Part shown: piece by piece, positions 53,525 to 62,587 of the stretch
Layout of the letters: the number at the start of each line of letters is the position of its first letter
How positions within the stretch are numbered: the first letter of the stretch is position 1
Origin: Seonamhaeicola aphaedonensis
GTDB lineage: Bacteria > Bacteroidota > Bacteroidia > Flavobacteriales > Flavobacteriaceae
Direction of reading: 5' to 3'
Assembly: GCF_003386195.1 (NCBI RefSeq)
Contig: NZ_QRDX01000003.1
Coordinates: 248,001-312,000 of the forward strand
Length of the DNA: 64,000 nucleotides
Made by a program: the position numbers and the translations under genes
Notes under the pieces: generated by a model
The model's input: only the letters and a program-made list of their open reading frames with translations
What the model was told of the DNA's origin: nothing
The model's database searches: none

Positions 53525-54238
53525 TTAGTGGGTTATTCGTTTTTTTAAAACGTAAAAAATAAATTTTGTGTTATTAATTAAATATCTTCTCCATAGTCGT
53601 TTTGGTTCTCGTACTAACCTATAAAACCACTCTAAATTTAAATTTATCATCCATTGAGGGGCTCTTTTTACAGTGCCCGCATAAAAATCGAAAACTGCAC
53701 CTATTGAAACCACAAAGCTAACATCAATTTCATCAATGTTAGAGTCTACCCATTTCTCCTGTTTTGGTGCCGTCATTCCGATAAATAAAATATCTGGTGA
53801 AAAATTTGTGATTCTTTCCCTTAATATAATGTTGTCTTTTTCAGAAAACTCACTTTTATATTCTGGGCTAAAAGAACCCACAATAACCGCTGGGTATTCT
53901 TTAGAAATTCTTTTTTTAATTTTATCTAGAGTACTATTACTTGCTCCTAAATAAAATACTTTTAAATTATTTTTATTGGCTAGTTTTACTAGATGCTCAT
54001 GCATGTCTGCGCCAGTAATCCTATTTAATTTTTTATTAGACAAAAACTTAATAGCCTTTACGATACCAATACCATCAGGAATTAAAATATCAGAATTTAC
54101 TAACGCATTTTTAAACTTTTTATCTTTTACAGCAACACAAAATGAATGCGGGTTAATTGTATTAATTATAGTTTTAGATTTTGGAGGCCATCCTGGGTAA
54201 TTATTATGTATATTATATTCAAAAAATTTAATGACCAT
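53525..54238 (-). CDS. WecG/TagA/CpsF-family glycosyltransferase
   Basis: A 237-aa GT26 enzyme that adds a (usually ManNAc-type) sugar to an undecaprenyl-linked acceptor. IPDGIGIVKAIKFL, RITGADMHEHLVKLA, FYLGAS, LFIGMTAPKQEKWVDSN and SIGAVFDFYAGTVKRAPQWM are consecutive family motifs. It fits with the wecB gene of the forward half: UDP-ManNAc could be its donor. It abuts the O-antigen ligase-like gene without a gap, and a 111-bp AT-rich non-coding gap precedes it. Confidence 0.93.
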   Translation of the reverse strand: MVIKFFEYNIHNNYPGWPPKSKTIINTINPHSFCVAVKDKKFKNALVNSDILIPDGIGIVKAIKFLSNKKLNRITGADMHEHLVKLANKNNLKVFYLGASNSTLDKIKKRISKEYPAVIVGSFSPEYKSEFSEKDNIILRERITNFSPDILFIGMTAPKQEKWVDSNIDEIDVSFVVSIGAVFDFYAGTVKRAPQWMINLNLEWFYRLVREPKRLWRRYLINNTKFIFYVLKKRITH

Positions 54239-54349
54239 ATCTTTTGTATTAAATTGTTTTCATTTCTGCTTTTAAAATTTATTTTTTTAAATATGTAGCT
54301 ATTAGCTGAACCAATAAATTATACTAATTCTATAAAAGATATTGAAAAT

Positions 54350-55294
54350 CTATTTATTAAAAATTCTATTCTTTATTTCTTGCTTTATTTTTTCTCTTCC
54401 TACTTGAGTTTTTAATAAATTGAATCTAAAAAGCAATTTATAAGTTCTTTTAAAGTATTTTAAAAGTTTTTTATTCGAGCTTTTCTTTAATTTATAAAAT
54501 GGCACAAGATTGAACTCCCTTTTTTCTCCGCTATCAAGATCGTTAACATAAGTATTTATACCTTTACAATGGGTTCCTTGAAGATCAAAGCCAATATTAA
54601 CAATGAAAGACGAACTTGGAAATACCGCATAATTTTTATTAATAAAATGGTTTAAAGCCCACCGAATGTACCAGGAGTTAATAGTCCCAGATATGGCATT
54701 CTTTAGCATTCTAGCCATATCTACTCCACATTTTTTATTAAACTTTCTGAGCAGTTGAGGATCTGATTTTATCAATTCTTCTATTGATTGATAATTAAAG
54801 ATATCTTCCGACCATCTATCATTCCAGGTGGCCCAACCCCAAGGAAAAGTTCTTTGATGAAAATACACACCGCTTTCGCAATTAATTTTTAAAGAATATC
54901 CATTTATCGATTGTATTCTATCATCATCAAAATAATAATTCAGAGATTGATTCATAAAATCAAGAAAATTTCGAGTAGTAACTAAGTCATCTTCTAAAAC
55001 AATAACTTTATCATATTTTTGAATAATTGTATTTACACCATAAATAATTGAGTTAGCCAAACCTTTATTTTGATTAGATTCAATTATTTCAATCGACTTA
55101 AACCCTGAAATTGTTTTTAAATAATTTCTTAATTCTAATACACTCTTTTTATCATTATTATTTTTATAGCCATCTGAAAATATAAACAACTCACTTTTAT
55201 TAGCTAAAAAATTATTTTTTAAAGCTTCAATTGTTCTAATTGTTTCCTGCTTTCTATTGTATGTAAACAAGCATATTGGAGCCAAATCTTCCAT
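54350..55294 (-). CDS. Glycosyltransferase (GT-A fold, GT2-like)
   Basis: A 314-aa enzyme with a GT-A start ICLFTYNRKQETIRTIEAL and the metal-binding VLEDDLVTTRNFL near 98-110. Downstream FPWGWATWNDRWSED is a feature of a subgroup often annotated as sugar transferase or HlpA-like, in glycan loci. The C-terminus is basic. Donor and acceptor are unknown. It shares one base with the upstream GT2 gene. Confidence 0.82.
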   Translation of the reverse strand: MEDLAPICLFTYNRKQETIRTIEALKNNFLANKSELFIFSDGYKNNNDKKSVLELRNYLKTISGFKSIEIIESNQNKGLANSIIYGVNTIIQKYDKVIVLEDDLVTTRNFLDFMNQSLNYYFDDDRIQSINGYSLKINCESGVYFHQRTFPWGWATWNDRWSEDIFNYQSIEELIKSDPQLLRKFNKKCGVDMARMLKNAISGTINSWYIRWALNHFINKNYAVFPSSSFIVNIGFDLQGTHCKGINTYVNDLDSGEKREFNLVPFYKLKKSSNKKLLKYFKRTYKLLFRFNLLKTQVGREKIKQEIKNRIFNK

Positions 55295-56136
55295 TAGTTT
55301 TTCTTTATCTTTTTATACATTGAAGGAAATAATACTCTGGCATATGCTTTAATAGCAAATAGAATCCATTTAGTTCCCCAAAATTTTTTTCTAAAAACAA
55401 TATACTCTGGATAACTCAAACCTGTTGGAGATTTAAAAAGTTTCAATCTTTTTTTTAAAGGCACTTTAGGGTTTGCCCAATTAGGACTACAGTTAACCTC
55501 ACACAATCCAATATACTGTCTGGTAGTATAGTTTTTAAATCCTGCATTTATAGCTCTAAGTCCGTAATCAAAATCACCCATAGCATGTGTATAGTCTGGC
55601 GACAAATTTCCTAAAGATTTAAAAATTTCTTTAGCAACTAAAACAGCATTTCCATTTATATATTTACATTCTTGTAACTTACCATTGGGCTTAACAGCAC
55701 CTGTTTCATTCCTGCCTCCATAAGAAAAAGCTAAGTTATTCTTTGGATTTTGAAAAGCGCCTGTAACTATCCCTAGAACACCTTCATTTTTTAAACCTTC
55801 TAAATAACAATCCATCAATTCTTTAAGTGCAAATTTACGTAGAATTACATCATCGTTAAGCCATAAATAAAAATCATAATCTTCTGTCTGGCTTGCTTTG
55901 TTCCATGCCAATCTCATTCCTCCATTCCAAAACAAATTCCCTGTTCCTTTAATAACATTCACTTTTGGAAAGTTTATTTTTACAGCATCATAAGTCCCAT
56001 CTGTAGAGCCATCATCAACAAGATAAACATCTAATCTATAAATTGTATCAGGAAGGTCTAATTCCTTTAAATTCTGTAAGCATTCTAAAGTTTTAACTTT
56101 CCGGTTAAAACATGCCATTATAACTGCAATTTTCAT
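55294..56136 (-). CDS. Glycosyltransferase family 2
   Basis: A 280-aa inverting GT-A enzyme. N-terminal MKIAVIMACFNRKVKTLECL, nucleotide-binding LVDDGSTDGT (41-50), acceptor-side GNLFWNGGMRLAW, metal-binding WLNDDVIL near 92 and MGDFDYGLRAINAGF are in the order found in rhamnosyltransferase-like GT2 enzymes. Basic C-terminal helix likely touches the membrane. Co-transcribed with flanking genes (1-bp overlap downstream, 7 bp upstream). Confidence 0.9.
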   Translation of the reverse strand: MKIAVIMACFNRKVKTLECLQNLKELDLPDTIYRLDVYLVDDGSTDGTYDAVKINFPKVNVIKGTGNLFWNGGMRLAWNKASQTEDYDFYLWLNDDVILRKFALKELMDCYLEGLKNEGVLGIVTGAFQNPKNNLAFSYGGRNETGAVKPNGKLQECKYINGNAVLVAKEIFKSLGNLSPDYTHAMGDFDYGLRAINAGFKNYTTRQYIGLCEVNCSPNWANPKVPLKKRLKLFKSPTGLSYPEYIVFRKKFWGTKWILFAIKAYARVLFPSMYKKIKKN

Positions 56137-56143
56137 ATAGCCT

Positions 56144-57445
56144 TTACTTCGAATGTCTTCCTTCGTAATATATTTTCCTTGTTTCTATTGTGGGTTCTGG
56201 ATAGTTAATATAAGAGAAAAAAGAATTTGTCACCAATTCTGACAGTGGTGCATAAGTCCAAACACCAAATTCTAGCCTATAAGTAAAATAAACTATCATA
56301 GTTGTTGACATTAAAAGAGCTAATAAACTACGCTGCTTAAATTTTAATAGAAACAATGGTATTACAAACGGCAAATAAAAAAATAAATAAAAAAACAACC
56401 TATTGCTTAATTCAGACTGCTTTAAGTTTAAAACAATAAAAAAAGAAAGAATTATCATGGTTGAAAAGAAAAACTTAACATTTTTTTCAATCTTAACAGA
56501 TTCAGTTTTTACTTCCGTTTTAGATAATGAATTCACCTCTTCCTGTCTTTCTAATTTTTTTTGAATTACCCCCTTACTGGTAAGAGCAACAATAATCATA
56601 GCTGCCATCATTATAAAATTCATAAATTGAAAATTACCTAAATCGAAATGTGTATCTCGGTTTGCCCTTTCCAATATATAATCTAAACTATCATTTACTC
56701 CTCCAACTACAAGCAATAAACCATAAGCGATAGATTGATAAAAAAATAAAGCAATTATAATTAAGGTATTTAAAATACCGTATTTTTTAAAATCTCCTAA
56801 AAACTTAAAATATATAAAAGAATATAGAAGCAATGATGATGCGTGCATTAATACACCCAACACAGCCATCCACCATCTATTTTTACCATAAAAAATGTTT
56901 TCAATCGCAAAATGGATAAATATGCAGCTAGCTATAAATTGTCTAATAAGGTGAGCAGACAAACTAAATAGCTGTGGTAAAAAAGCTCCTAGAACAAGCG
57001 CTAAAACCAGAATATAAAGCGGAAATTGAATTTTATAGTAGAATTTTTTAATCGCAAAAAAGAATAAAGAATAAGATACTAATGAGAATGTTAAAACCCA
57101 AACCTTTACACTGCCGCCAGAGATATAATACATTAAATAGTTAAACGCATAGCCCAAAGGTTCTTTTCTGATAGCTCCTAAGTACCCCATAAGAGTAAAC
57201 TTTTCTGCCAACAAGTATTGTGACGAATGAAACATTAAGTCATTTTCAGGAATCTTGGTTAAATTTATAAATGATAAAAATATTGAAAGAAAAATAATCA
57301 ACAAGTTAACAAGTTTATTTTCATCTAATTTAAGATTGAAAAAAAAGCAAAATAATACTGACATAACCCCAATAAATGGGTTTATTAAAAATATGGTTAT
57401 GGATACCACAGCCACCTCAAAATTATTTATAGTTTTTTTTGTCAT
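56144..57445 (-). CDS. EpsG-family polysaccharide polymerase-like protein
   Basis: A 433-aa integral membrane protein with about 11-12 helices. The pattern of LMFHSSQYLLAEKF, FSLSAHLIRQFIASCIFIHF and a helix with GVLMHASSLLLYSF resembles the EpsG family, where the conserved R-Q and H-x-S segments are typical. EpsG proteins are proposed Wzy-type polymerases. A charged cytoplasmic loop with NSLSKTEVKTESVKIE separates the last helices. It is the best candidate for the repeat-unit polymerase here. Confidence 0.85.
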   Translation of the reverse strand: MTKKTINNFEVAVVSITIFLINPFIGVMSVLFCFFFNLKLDENKLVNLLIIFLSIFLSFINLTKIPENDLMFHSSQYLLAEKFTLMGYLGAIRKEPLGYAFNYLMYYISGGSVKVWVLTFSLVSYSLFFFAIKKFYYKIQFPLYILVLALVLGAFLPQLFSLSAHLIRQFIASCIFIHFAIENIFYGKNRWWMAVLGVLMHASSLLLYSFIYFKFLGDFKKYGILNTLIIIALFFYQSIAYGLLLVVGGVNDSLDYILERANRDTHFDLGNFQFMNFIMMAAMIIVALTSKGVIQKKLERQEEVNSLSKTEVKTESVKIEKNVKFFFSTMIILSFFIVLNLKQSELSNRLFFYLFFYLPFVIPLFLLKFKQRSLLALLMSTTMIVYFTYRLEFGVWTYAPLSELVTNSFFSYINYPEPTIETRKIYYEGRHSK

Positions 57446-57467
57446 TTAAATTAATTATATCTTTATA

Positions 57468-58088
57468 TTAGACTATTCTCCTTATAAATTTTGCTGGATT
57501 GCCCCCCCAAATTTCATTTTTTGGAATATCTTTTGTTACTACAGAACAGGCTCCTACAATTGAGTTTTCTCCAATTGTAACCCCTTTTAATATTGTAGAG
57601 TGGGCACCTATAAAAACATTATCCTCTAATATTACTGGTTTAGTTTTAGTACCCTCTATATCCATCTCTTTTATCTGTCTTTTTTGATAATTTAGACTAT
57701 GAAAATCAGTATCATAAATAACTGAGTTACCACCAATTTTTACGTTATTACCAATTGTTATTTTATTATGGCACACAATTGTAGAAAAACTAATGCCAAC
57801 ATTAAAACCTATTTTCAATTTGCCCCTTTCCCTAACAACAAACGTGCATTTACTATATCTTCCAATAGGATTAGCAAAAACCTTATCGTTAACAGAAAAT
57901 TGTTTGCCAATTACACATACTCCGCCTTTAGAAATATAGAATTTTGGTGTTCCTATAATTCTATAAGATGAAAAGTCTACATTATTTAAATATAGATTGA
58001 AATAATTATATACTTGAAACATTCTAGTAGCACAGAATTTAAGTAAAAACCTAAAAACCTTAAATAAAAAAACAAAAAATACCTTCAT
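57468..58088 (-). CDS. Left-handed beta-helix acyltransferase (CysE/LacA-like)
   Basis: A 206-aa hexapeptide-repeat transferase, probably O- or N-acetyltransferase using acetyl-CoA. Repeats CVIGKQFSVNDKVF, ITIGNNVKIGGNSVI and VFIGAHSTILKGVTIGENSIV form the helix; the catalytic His lies in YDTDFHSLNY near 135. GGNPAKFIRRI is the usual end. A hydrophobic basic N-terminus (FLFKVFRFLLKF) may sit at the membrane. It decorates a sugar of the glycan, most likely with acetyl. Confidence 0.88.
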   Translation of the reverse strand: MKVFFVFLFKVFRFLLKFCATRMFQVYNYFNLYLNNVDFSSYRIIGTPKFYISKGGVCVIGKQFSVNDKVFANPIGRYSKCTFVVRERGKLKIGFNVGISFSTIVCHNKITIGNNVKIGGNSVIYDTDFHSLNYQKRQIKEMDIEGTKTKPVILEDNVFIGAHSTILKGVTIGENSIVGACSVVTKDIPKNEIWGGNPAKFIRRIV

Positions 58089-58093
58089 AATCT

Positions 58094-58783
58094 TTAACCC
58101 TTCATCATTTCAGACATAAACAACTTAATATCAGAAAAATAAGCCGCATTTTCTTTTAACCAAATTACATCTTTCTTCCACCATTTAAAGTTATTTAAAA
58201 AATCTATTTCGTTTTCTTCAAATCTATTCTTTATAAACTTAGCCGGAACACCTCCCACAATGCTATATGGTTTTACATTTTTTGTAACCAAAGCATTTGA
58301 AGCGATTATAGCCCCATCACCTATTTGAACTCCTTCCATAATGGATACACCGTCTCCAATCCAAACATCATTACCTATAACTACAGTATATTTTCCTTCT
58401 CTATCAATTGGCTTTTCAAACTCCTCGAATAATTGATTCTCGACAAAGGTAACCCCAATTTGTTTTCGTTTAGAAAAAAAAGCAGGGTGCGTTGATACAA
58501 AATTTGAAGACGGATGCTTCCCTATAATAATTTTTACGTCTGGGCCAATGGAGGTGAATCTACCTACTTTAGTTTTATTAATTTTCGTATTTTTTCCTAA
58601 ATAAGATCCAAACCCCATGTGCGATGAGAAAAGCGAGCAACTATCAGAAAGTAAGTTATAACCTTCTAAAGAAGCTTGTCTGTCAATTTTCACCTTTTTA
58701 CCAAAAATTATATGCTTAGATATTTTTAATTTTCTTTTCAATAAAAAATAATATGTTCGACTTAATATAGGTTTCAAAATCAT
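58094..58783 (-). CDS. Xenobiotic-type hexapeptide acyltransferase (CatB-like)
   Basis: A 229-aa trimeric beta-helix acetyltransferase. The CatB/Vat subgroup is shown by VGRFTSIGPDVKIIIGKHPSSN, the HPAFFS segment with catalytic-type His, VVIGNDVWIGDGVSIMEGV, GDGAIIASNALVTKNV and a C-terminal WWKKD with aromatic cap. Starts 6 bp upstream of the previous gene, so two acyltransferases are co-translated. In glycan loci this type acetylates sugars. Confidence 0.9.
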   Translation of the reverse strand: MILKPILSRTYYFLLKRKLKISKHIIFGKKVKIDRQASLEGYNLLSDSCSLFSSHMGFGSYLGKNTKINKTKVGRFTSIGPDVKIIIGKHPSSNFVSTHPAFFSKRKQIGVTFVENQLFEEFEKPIDREGKYTVVIGNDVWIGDGVSIMEGVQIGDGAIIASNALVTKNVKPYSIVGGVPAKFIKNRFEENEIDFLNNFKWWKKDVIWLKENAAYFSDIKLFMSEMMKG

Positions 58784-58811
58784 GGCTTAACTATTAATAA
58801 TACAATCAACA

Positions 58812-59681
58812 CTATTTATCTACTTTTAATATCTTACTGTAAAAAACCGAAAATACTATATAAAACAAACCACCAAAGTGCTTTTTTAACAAACTAAAAG
58901 CTTCCTTGCTATTGTTATTTTTGAACCTATTTTGGATTGAAAAAAATACAATTTTTCCAATAATCATTTTAGCATAAAAATTAAAGTTTTTAAAGGTAGC
59001 ATGATATGCATATTCTTTATCTAAATCTCTAGAATTAACCGAGAGGTCACTATTATTCTTCTTATAAACAAAAATTGGAATTGGACTATAAACAAACTCG
59101 TATTGCATGGCGTACTTTAATATAAACTCCATATCTTCATAATAAGATAAGTCCTCTCTAAAATAGCCAATATCTTCAAATATATTTTTGTTTAGCAAAG
59201 TATTTCCGGTTCTTGAAAACACCTTATTCAACCAAATAACTCGTGTTCCGTATTTAAAAACGCCCTCAGATCTTTCTTTACAATATACGTCTAACCTATC
59301 GCCTTTTGATACACAAAAGTTGGCAATATAAACTGATTTTCCTTCATACTTATTTACAAGGTTAAACAAGGTTTCAAAAGCATTATTGTATAATTCATCG
59401 TCTGCATCCAATAAAAAAATCCATTCACCTTTAGCTCGCTTAACCCCATAGTTTCTCGCATTGGAAACACCTCCGTTTTCCTTTTCGTATATAATTATTC
59501 TATTATCTTCTATTTTTTTTACTATTTCTAAACTATGATCCGATGAGCCATCGTCTACAATAACTAATTCAAAGTTATCGAAACTTTGATTTAATACTGT
59601 TGCTACTGTTCTAGCTATTACTTTTTCTTTATTGTAAAGCGGTATAACTACAGATATTGCTGGCTTTTTAGAAACTATCAT
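58812..59681 (-). CDS. Glycosyltransferase family 2
   Basis: A 289-aa GT-A enzyme: ISVVIPLYNKEKVIARTVATVLNQS, IVDDGSSDHSLEIV (40-53), NGGVSNARNYGVKRAKGEWIFLLDADDEL with the metal-binding DADD near 95. The region YYEDMEFILKYAM holds the putative catalytic base. A final amphipathic segment (FYIVFSVFYSKIL) likely touches the membrane. It overlaps the pyruvyl transferase gene by 4 bp. Donor sugar is unknown. Confidence 0.9.
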   Translation of the reverse strand: MIVSKKPAISVVIPLYNKEKVIARTVATVLNQSFDNFELVIVDDGSSDHSLEIVKKIEDNRIIIYEKENGGVSNARNYGVKRAKGEWIFLLDADDELYNNAFETLFNLVNKYEGKSVYIANFCVSKGDRLDVYCKERSEGVFKYGTRVIWLNKVFSRTGNTLLNKNIFEDIGYFREDLSYYEDMEFILKYAMQYEFVYSPIPIFVYKKNNSDLSVNSRDLDKEYAYHATFKNFNFYAKMIIGKIVFFSIQNRFKNNNSKEAFSLLKKHFGGLFYIVFSVFYSKILKVDK

Positions 59682-60817
59682 TTAAGATTTTCTTGAAGAA
59701 AGGAAACTGAGTCTTTTTTTAAACATTCTACTCTCTCATTTATCTGTGTCCAATTAAAAGCATAATTTAATTTTTCCGGCACTAAATCTTTTGATGAATA
59801 TATTAACCTGTCCTCTAGTCCTAACTTAGAAAGTATTGAAGTAAAACGGGTCATTCCTCTTCTTTTATTACCATAAATAATAAATGGCTTATTGAATATA
59901 ATAGAAAAAACACATGCATGAAACGAATCAGCAATCACAAATTCAGCATCGTAAAAGCCTTTTAACCAGTTTTCAACTGGAGGTGCAATTCTTTCCTTTA
60001 ACGGTACCGATTTATTATATGTTTTCTTATTATTTATTCGAAAAGACTCTATAGCTAAGTGTTTAGAAATTTTTGTTATGGTTTCTGTTATGTCTTCGCT
60101 ATCATCTAAAATATACACTAACAACCCTCCTTTTGGTTGTTTTTTGTCGCGATCTATTTCATCCACTAACTTGTAATAATGCTCTTTTTCCAAAAGCATG
60201 GTAGGGTCTAAAACATGCTTAGCTTCAACTTCAAAATGCTCCTTACATAATTCAACACCTGTATCTTCTCGTACTGAAACTGCTTTAAAAGATTGAATAT
60301 TTTTTGCACAATTCATTTTTTGAATCGGCGAAAAGTTCCAATCACTAGAACCAAAGGAAGCTGCATAAGACAGTTTTATTATGTTTTTACTTTTTATAAA
60401 ATCAAAAAAATAATCTTCAATTTTAGAGACATACTGTGGCCTCCAAACCTGATCACTACCAACAATTACAGCATAAAATGAGTGATTATCAATTTTTCTG
60501 GACAATTCTTCAGAAGTATAAATAGCCTGGGTTTGAGGGTTAATATGTTTGTTTATGAAAGCTTGGGTATGTACTCTAATTATTCTCTGTTCCTTTTCTT
60601 CAAATACAGTTATATTTTTTATTAAAACATACTTTAATAGCATTCGTTTTACAATAGAAAAAGGTTTTTTCCATCTGGCGCTCCTATCTCTATAATTAAT
60701 CAGCCAAGCATCATAACCATTATTTTTAAGAAACATTTGTAATGCATAAGCTTGCAAGAGCCCTCCATAGTTACTGTGTAATGGTAGTGTTAGTATTCCT
60801 ATTTTTCTCTTTTGCAC
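59678..60817 (-). CDS. Polysaccharide pyruvyl transferase family protein
   Basis: A 379-aa GT-B-like enzyme of the family that adds pyruvate ketals from phosphoenolpyruvate to glycan sugars; some members instead act on other acceptors. IGILTLPLHSNYGGLLQAYALQMFL opens the domain, VIVGSDQVWRP is the conserved central motif near 118, VREDTGVEL and VLDPTMLL follow, and DSFHACVFSIIFNKPFIIYG is the donor-binding signature. The family assignment is solid; actual pyruvylation is inferred. Confidence 0.9.
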   Translation of the reverse strand: MQKRKIGILTLPLHSNYGGLLQAYALQMFLKNNGYDAWLINYRDRSARWKKPFSIVKRMLLKYVLIKNITVFEEKEQRIIRVHTQAFINKHINPQTQAIYTSEELSRKIDNHSFYAVIVGSDQVWRPQYVSKIEDYFFDFIKSKNIIKLSYAASFGSSDWNFSPIQKMNCAKNIQSFKAVSVREDTGVELCKEHFEVEAKHVLDPTMLLEKEHYYKLVDEIDRDKKQPKGGLLVYILDDSEDITETITKISKHLAIESFRINNKKTYNKSVPLKERIAPPVENWLKGFYDAEFVIADSFHACVFSIIFNKPFIIYGNKRRGMTRFTSILSKLGLEDRLIYSSKDLVPEKLNYAFNWTQINERVECLKKDSVSFLQENLK

Positions 60818-60826
60818 TCGAAATAA

Positions 60827-62572
60827 TTATTTTTTTAAGGCTTTTTTTAAGGCTTTTAACCTATTCTCTCCTAAAACTTGCTTTGCAATTTTTTTTACTG
60901 ACTGTGAAGTATCTTTATCAATATTCACCATCATTTCTAACGCTTTACTTTCATCATCGCTATCTGTAAACACTTCAAAAAGCATTGGTTTATCTGTTAT
61001 TTTAGGCTCTAAAAATCGATTATATACATTTTCAAATTGTTCTTTATTTGAAGCAGCAAAATACTCAAATCCTAAATTCTCAGCGTAATTTTTAACAAGC
61101 ACTTCAGATTTATTTCCAAAATGCCCTGCAGCAGCAATATATTTATCCGCTTCAATTCCAAAATGAGCTGCTTTATGGTTAAAGTTTCTAAACTCTGTTC
61201 CCTTACCATTATTTATCAAAAGAATTCTAATGTTATTTCCAAAATGCCGATTACCTAATGAATTCATATCGTAAAAGAAAGCTAAATCTCCAACAACACC
61301 GTAAAACAATTTATTTTTATTGCTAAGTGAGGCACCTAAAAGTGTAGAAATATTGCCATCTATTCCGAAACCACCAACCGACGATATAGAATTTATTGTA
61401 TTTGATATCTCGAAAAAATTCCAAGACCGCAAACTATTTAAAATTCCAAAATGAATACAAGATTTTTCAGGCAAAAATTTAGAAAGTTTTGAGGCTACCC
61501 AAATATTTGAAAATGGAATATCTGGAATTCTATTATAAAAACTTTCTAATCGAATTTTACATGAATTAAAAAAATCATTCTGCTTCGTTCCTTTCTTATT
61601 ATTTGTATAATTCTCAAAAAAGGATTGCTCTGGCATTTCGAAAACATACCTCAATTTACCAAATGTATCTCTTATTTCGCCATCTTCATTAACTCTCCAA
61701 ATTTGCTTTCCTGAAATTCTAAGATTTGAATAATCCCCTGAAACTTCACCAATATGAATTAAAACATCAGGATTAAAGGCGATAGGATCTCCAATTATTT
61801 GTGAAGATGCAATTGAATACAACAACCTGTAATTTCCTTTATATCCGCTGGTATGATCGCAAAATACTGCGGCATTATTTGCGGCACAAAAATCATCAAT
61901 AACTTTTGTTTCATGATCTGTCATTAACTGGTGCACTCCAATAAATATACCTATTTTACCATTTGGTAACTCTGGAAACTCATCATTTTGGCGTATGCGA
62001 TTTATTACCCGAACATCTGGCAGCTCTTTGGTTGTATATTCCGAATTATAAGTAGTCTGAAAGTTTAAATGCACAGGACCTCCTCCGTGTCTAAAACTTT
62101 CTAAAATTATTCTATTAACTTTAATCTCGCAGTCAATTAAATCATTATCATCCTTAATAATTGGTAAAGTCAAACTTAACTTAGAAACATCATTGGGTAA
62201 TACGCTTCTGTCAATAACCTGAGCAACATGATGCCCCACTTTATAAGTTTCGGGAGTTGCAGTAATAGCAATTATGGGAAGTTTGCGATAATAAGCCTCA
62301 GTTAATCCTGGTAAATAATTTCTAGAAGCGGTTGCTCCAGTGCAGCATATAACAACTGGCTCCTTTGTTTCTCCAGCTAAACCACATGCCATATAAGCAG
62401 CTGAACGTTCATCTACTGATGAAAATACCTCAAAATAATTATCACTCTGCATACTCGCCACAATAGTCATATTAGTGGTTCCTGGAGACGCCACTACTTT
62501 TTTTACGCCATGCTTTTTTAAAAGCGCTATAACCACTAATGCGTTTTTTTCGTTTGAATAAAATTTTTCCAT
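60827..62572 (-). CDS. MenD-like thiamine-diphosphate enzyme of the glycan locus
   Basis: A 581-aa ThDP enzyme with the MenD-type three-domain layout. The PYR domain has SPGTTNMTIVASM, SSVDERSAAYMACGLAG (cofactor-activating Glu near 54) and VVICCTGATASRNYLPGLTEA. The PP domain has the ThDP/Mg motif GDLAFFYDMNSLG ... LLINNG near 415-445. MenD itself makes the menaquinone precursor SEPHCHC, but here the gene lies between an SDR and a pyruvyl transferase, so it probably adds a keto-acid-derived unit to a glycan precursor. Substrates are unknown. It is not an IlvB- or pyruvate-decarboxylase-type sequence. Confidence 0.8.
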   Translation of the reverse strand: MEKFYSNEKNALVVIALLKKHGVKKVVASPGTTNMTIVASMQSDNYFEVFSSVDERSAAYMACGLAGETKEPVVICCTGATASRNYLPGLTEAYYRKLPIIAITATPETYKVGHHVAQVIDRSVLPNDVSKLSLTLPIIKDDNDLIDCEIKVNRIILESFRHGGGPVHLNFQTTYNSEYTTKELPDVRVINRIRQNDEFPELPNGKIGIFIGVHQLMTDHETKVIDDFCAANNAAVFCDHTSGYKGNYRLLYSIASSQIIGDPIAFNPDVLIHIGEVSGDYSNLRISGKQIWRVNEDGEIRDTFGKLRYVFEMPEQSFFENYTNNKKGTKQNDFFNSCKIRLESFYNRIPDIPFSNIWVASKLSKFLPEKSCIHFGILNSLRSWNFFEISNTINSISSVGGFGIDGNISTLLGASLSNKNKLFYGVVGDLAFFYDMNSLGNRHFGNNIRILLINNGKGTEFRNFNHKAAHFGIEADKYIAAAGHFGNKSEVLVKNYAENLGFEYFAASNKEQFENVYNRFLEPKITDKPMLFEVFTDSDDESKALEMMVNIDKDTSQSVKKIAKQVLGENRLKALKKALKK

Positions 62573-62587
62573 ATTCTATTTTAAGAA

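Noticed and set aside
60827-62572. Authentic menaquinone-pathway menD
   Set aside because: Its neighbours are all glycan genes and no menF, menH, menC or menB is present; function left open.
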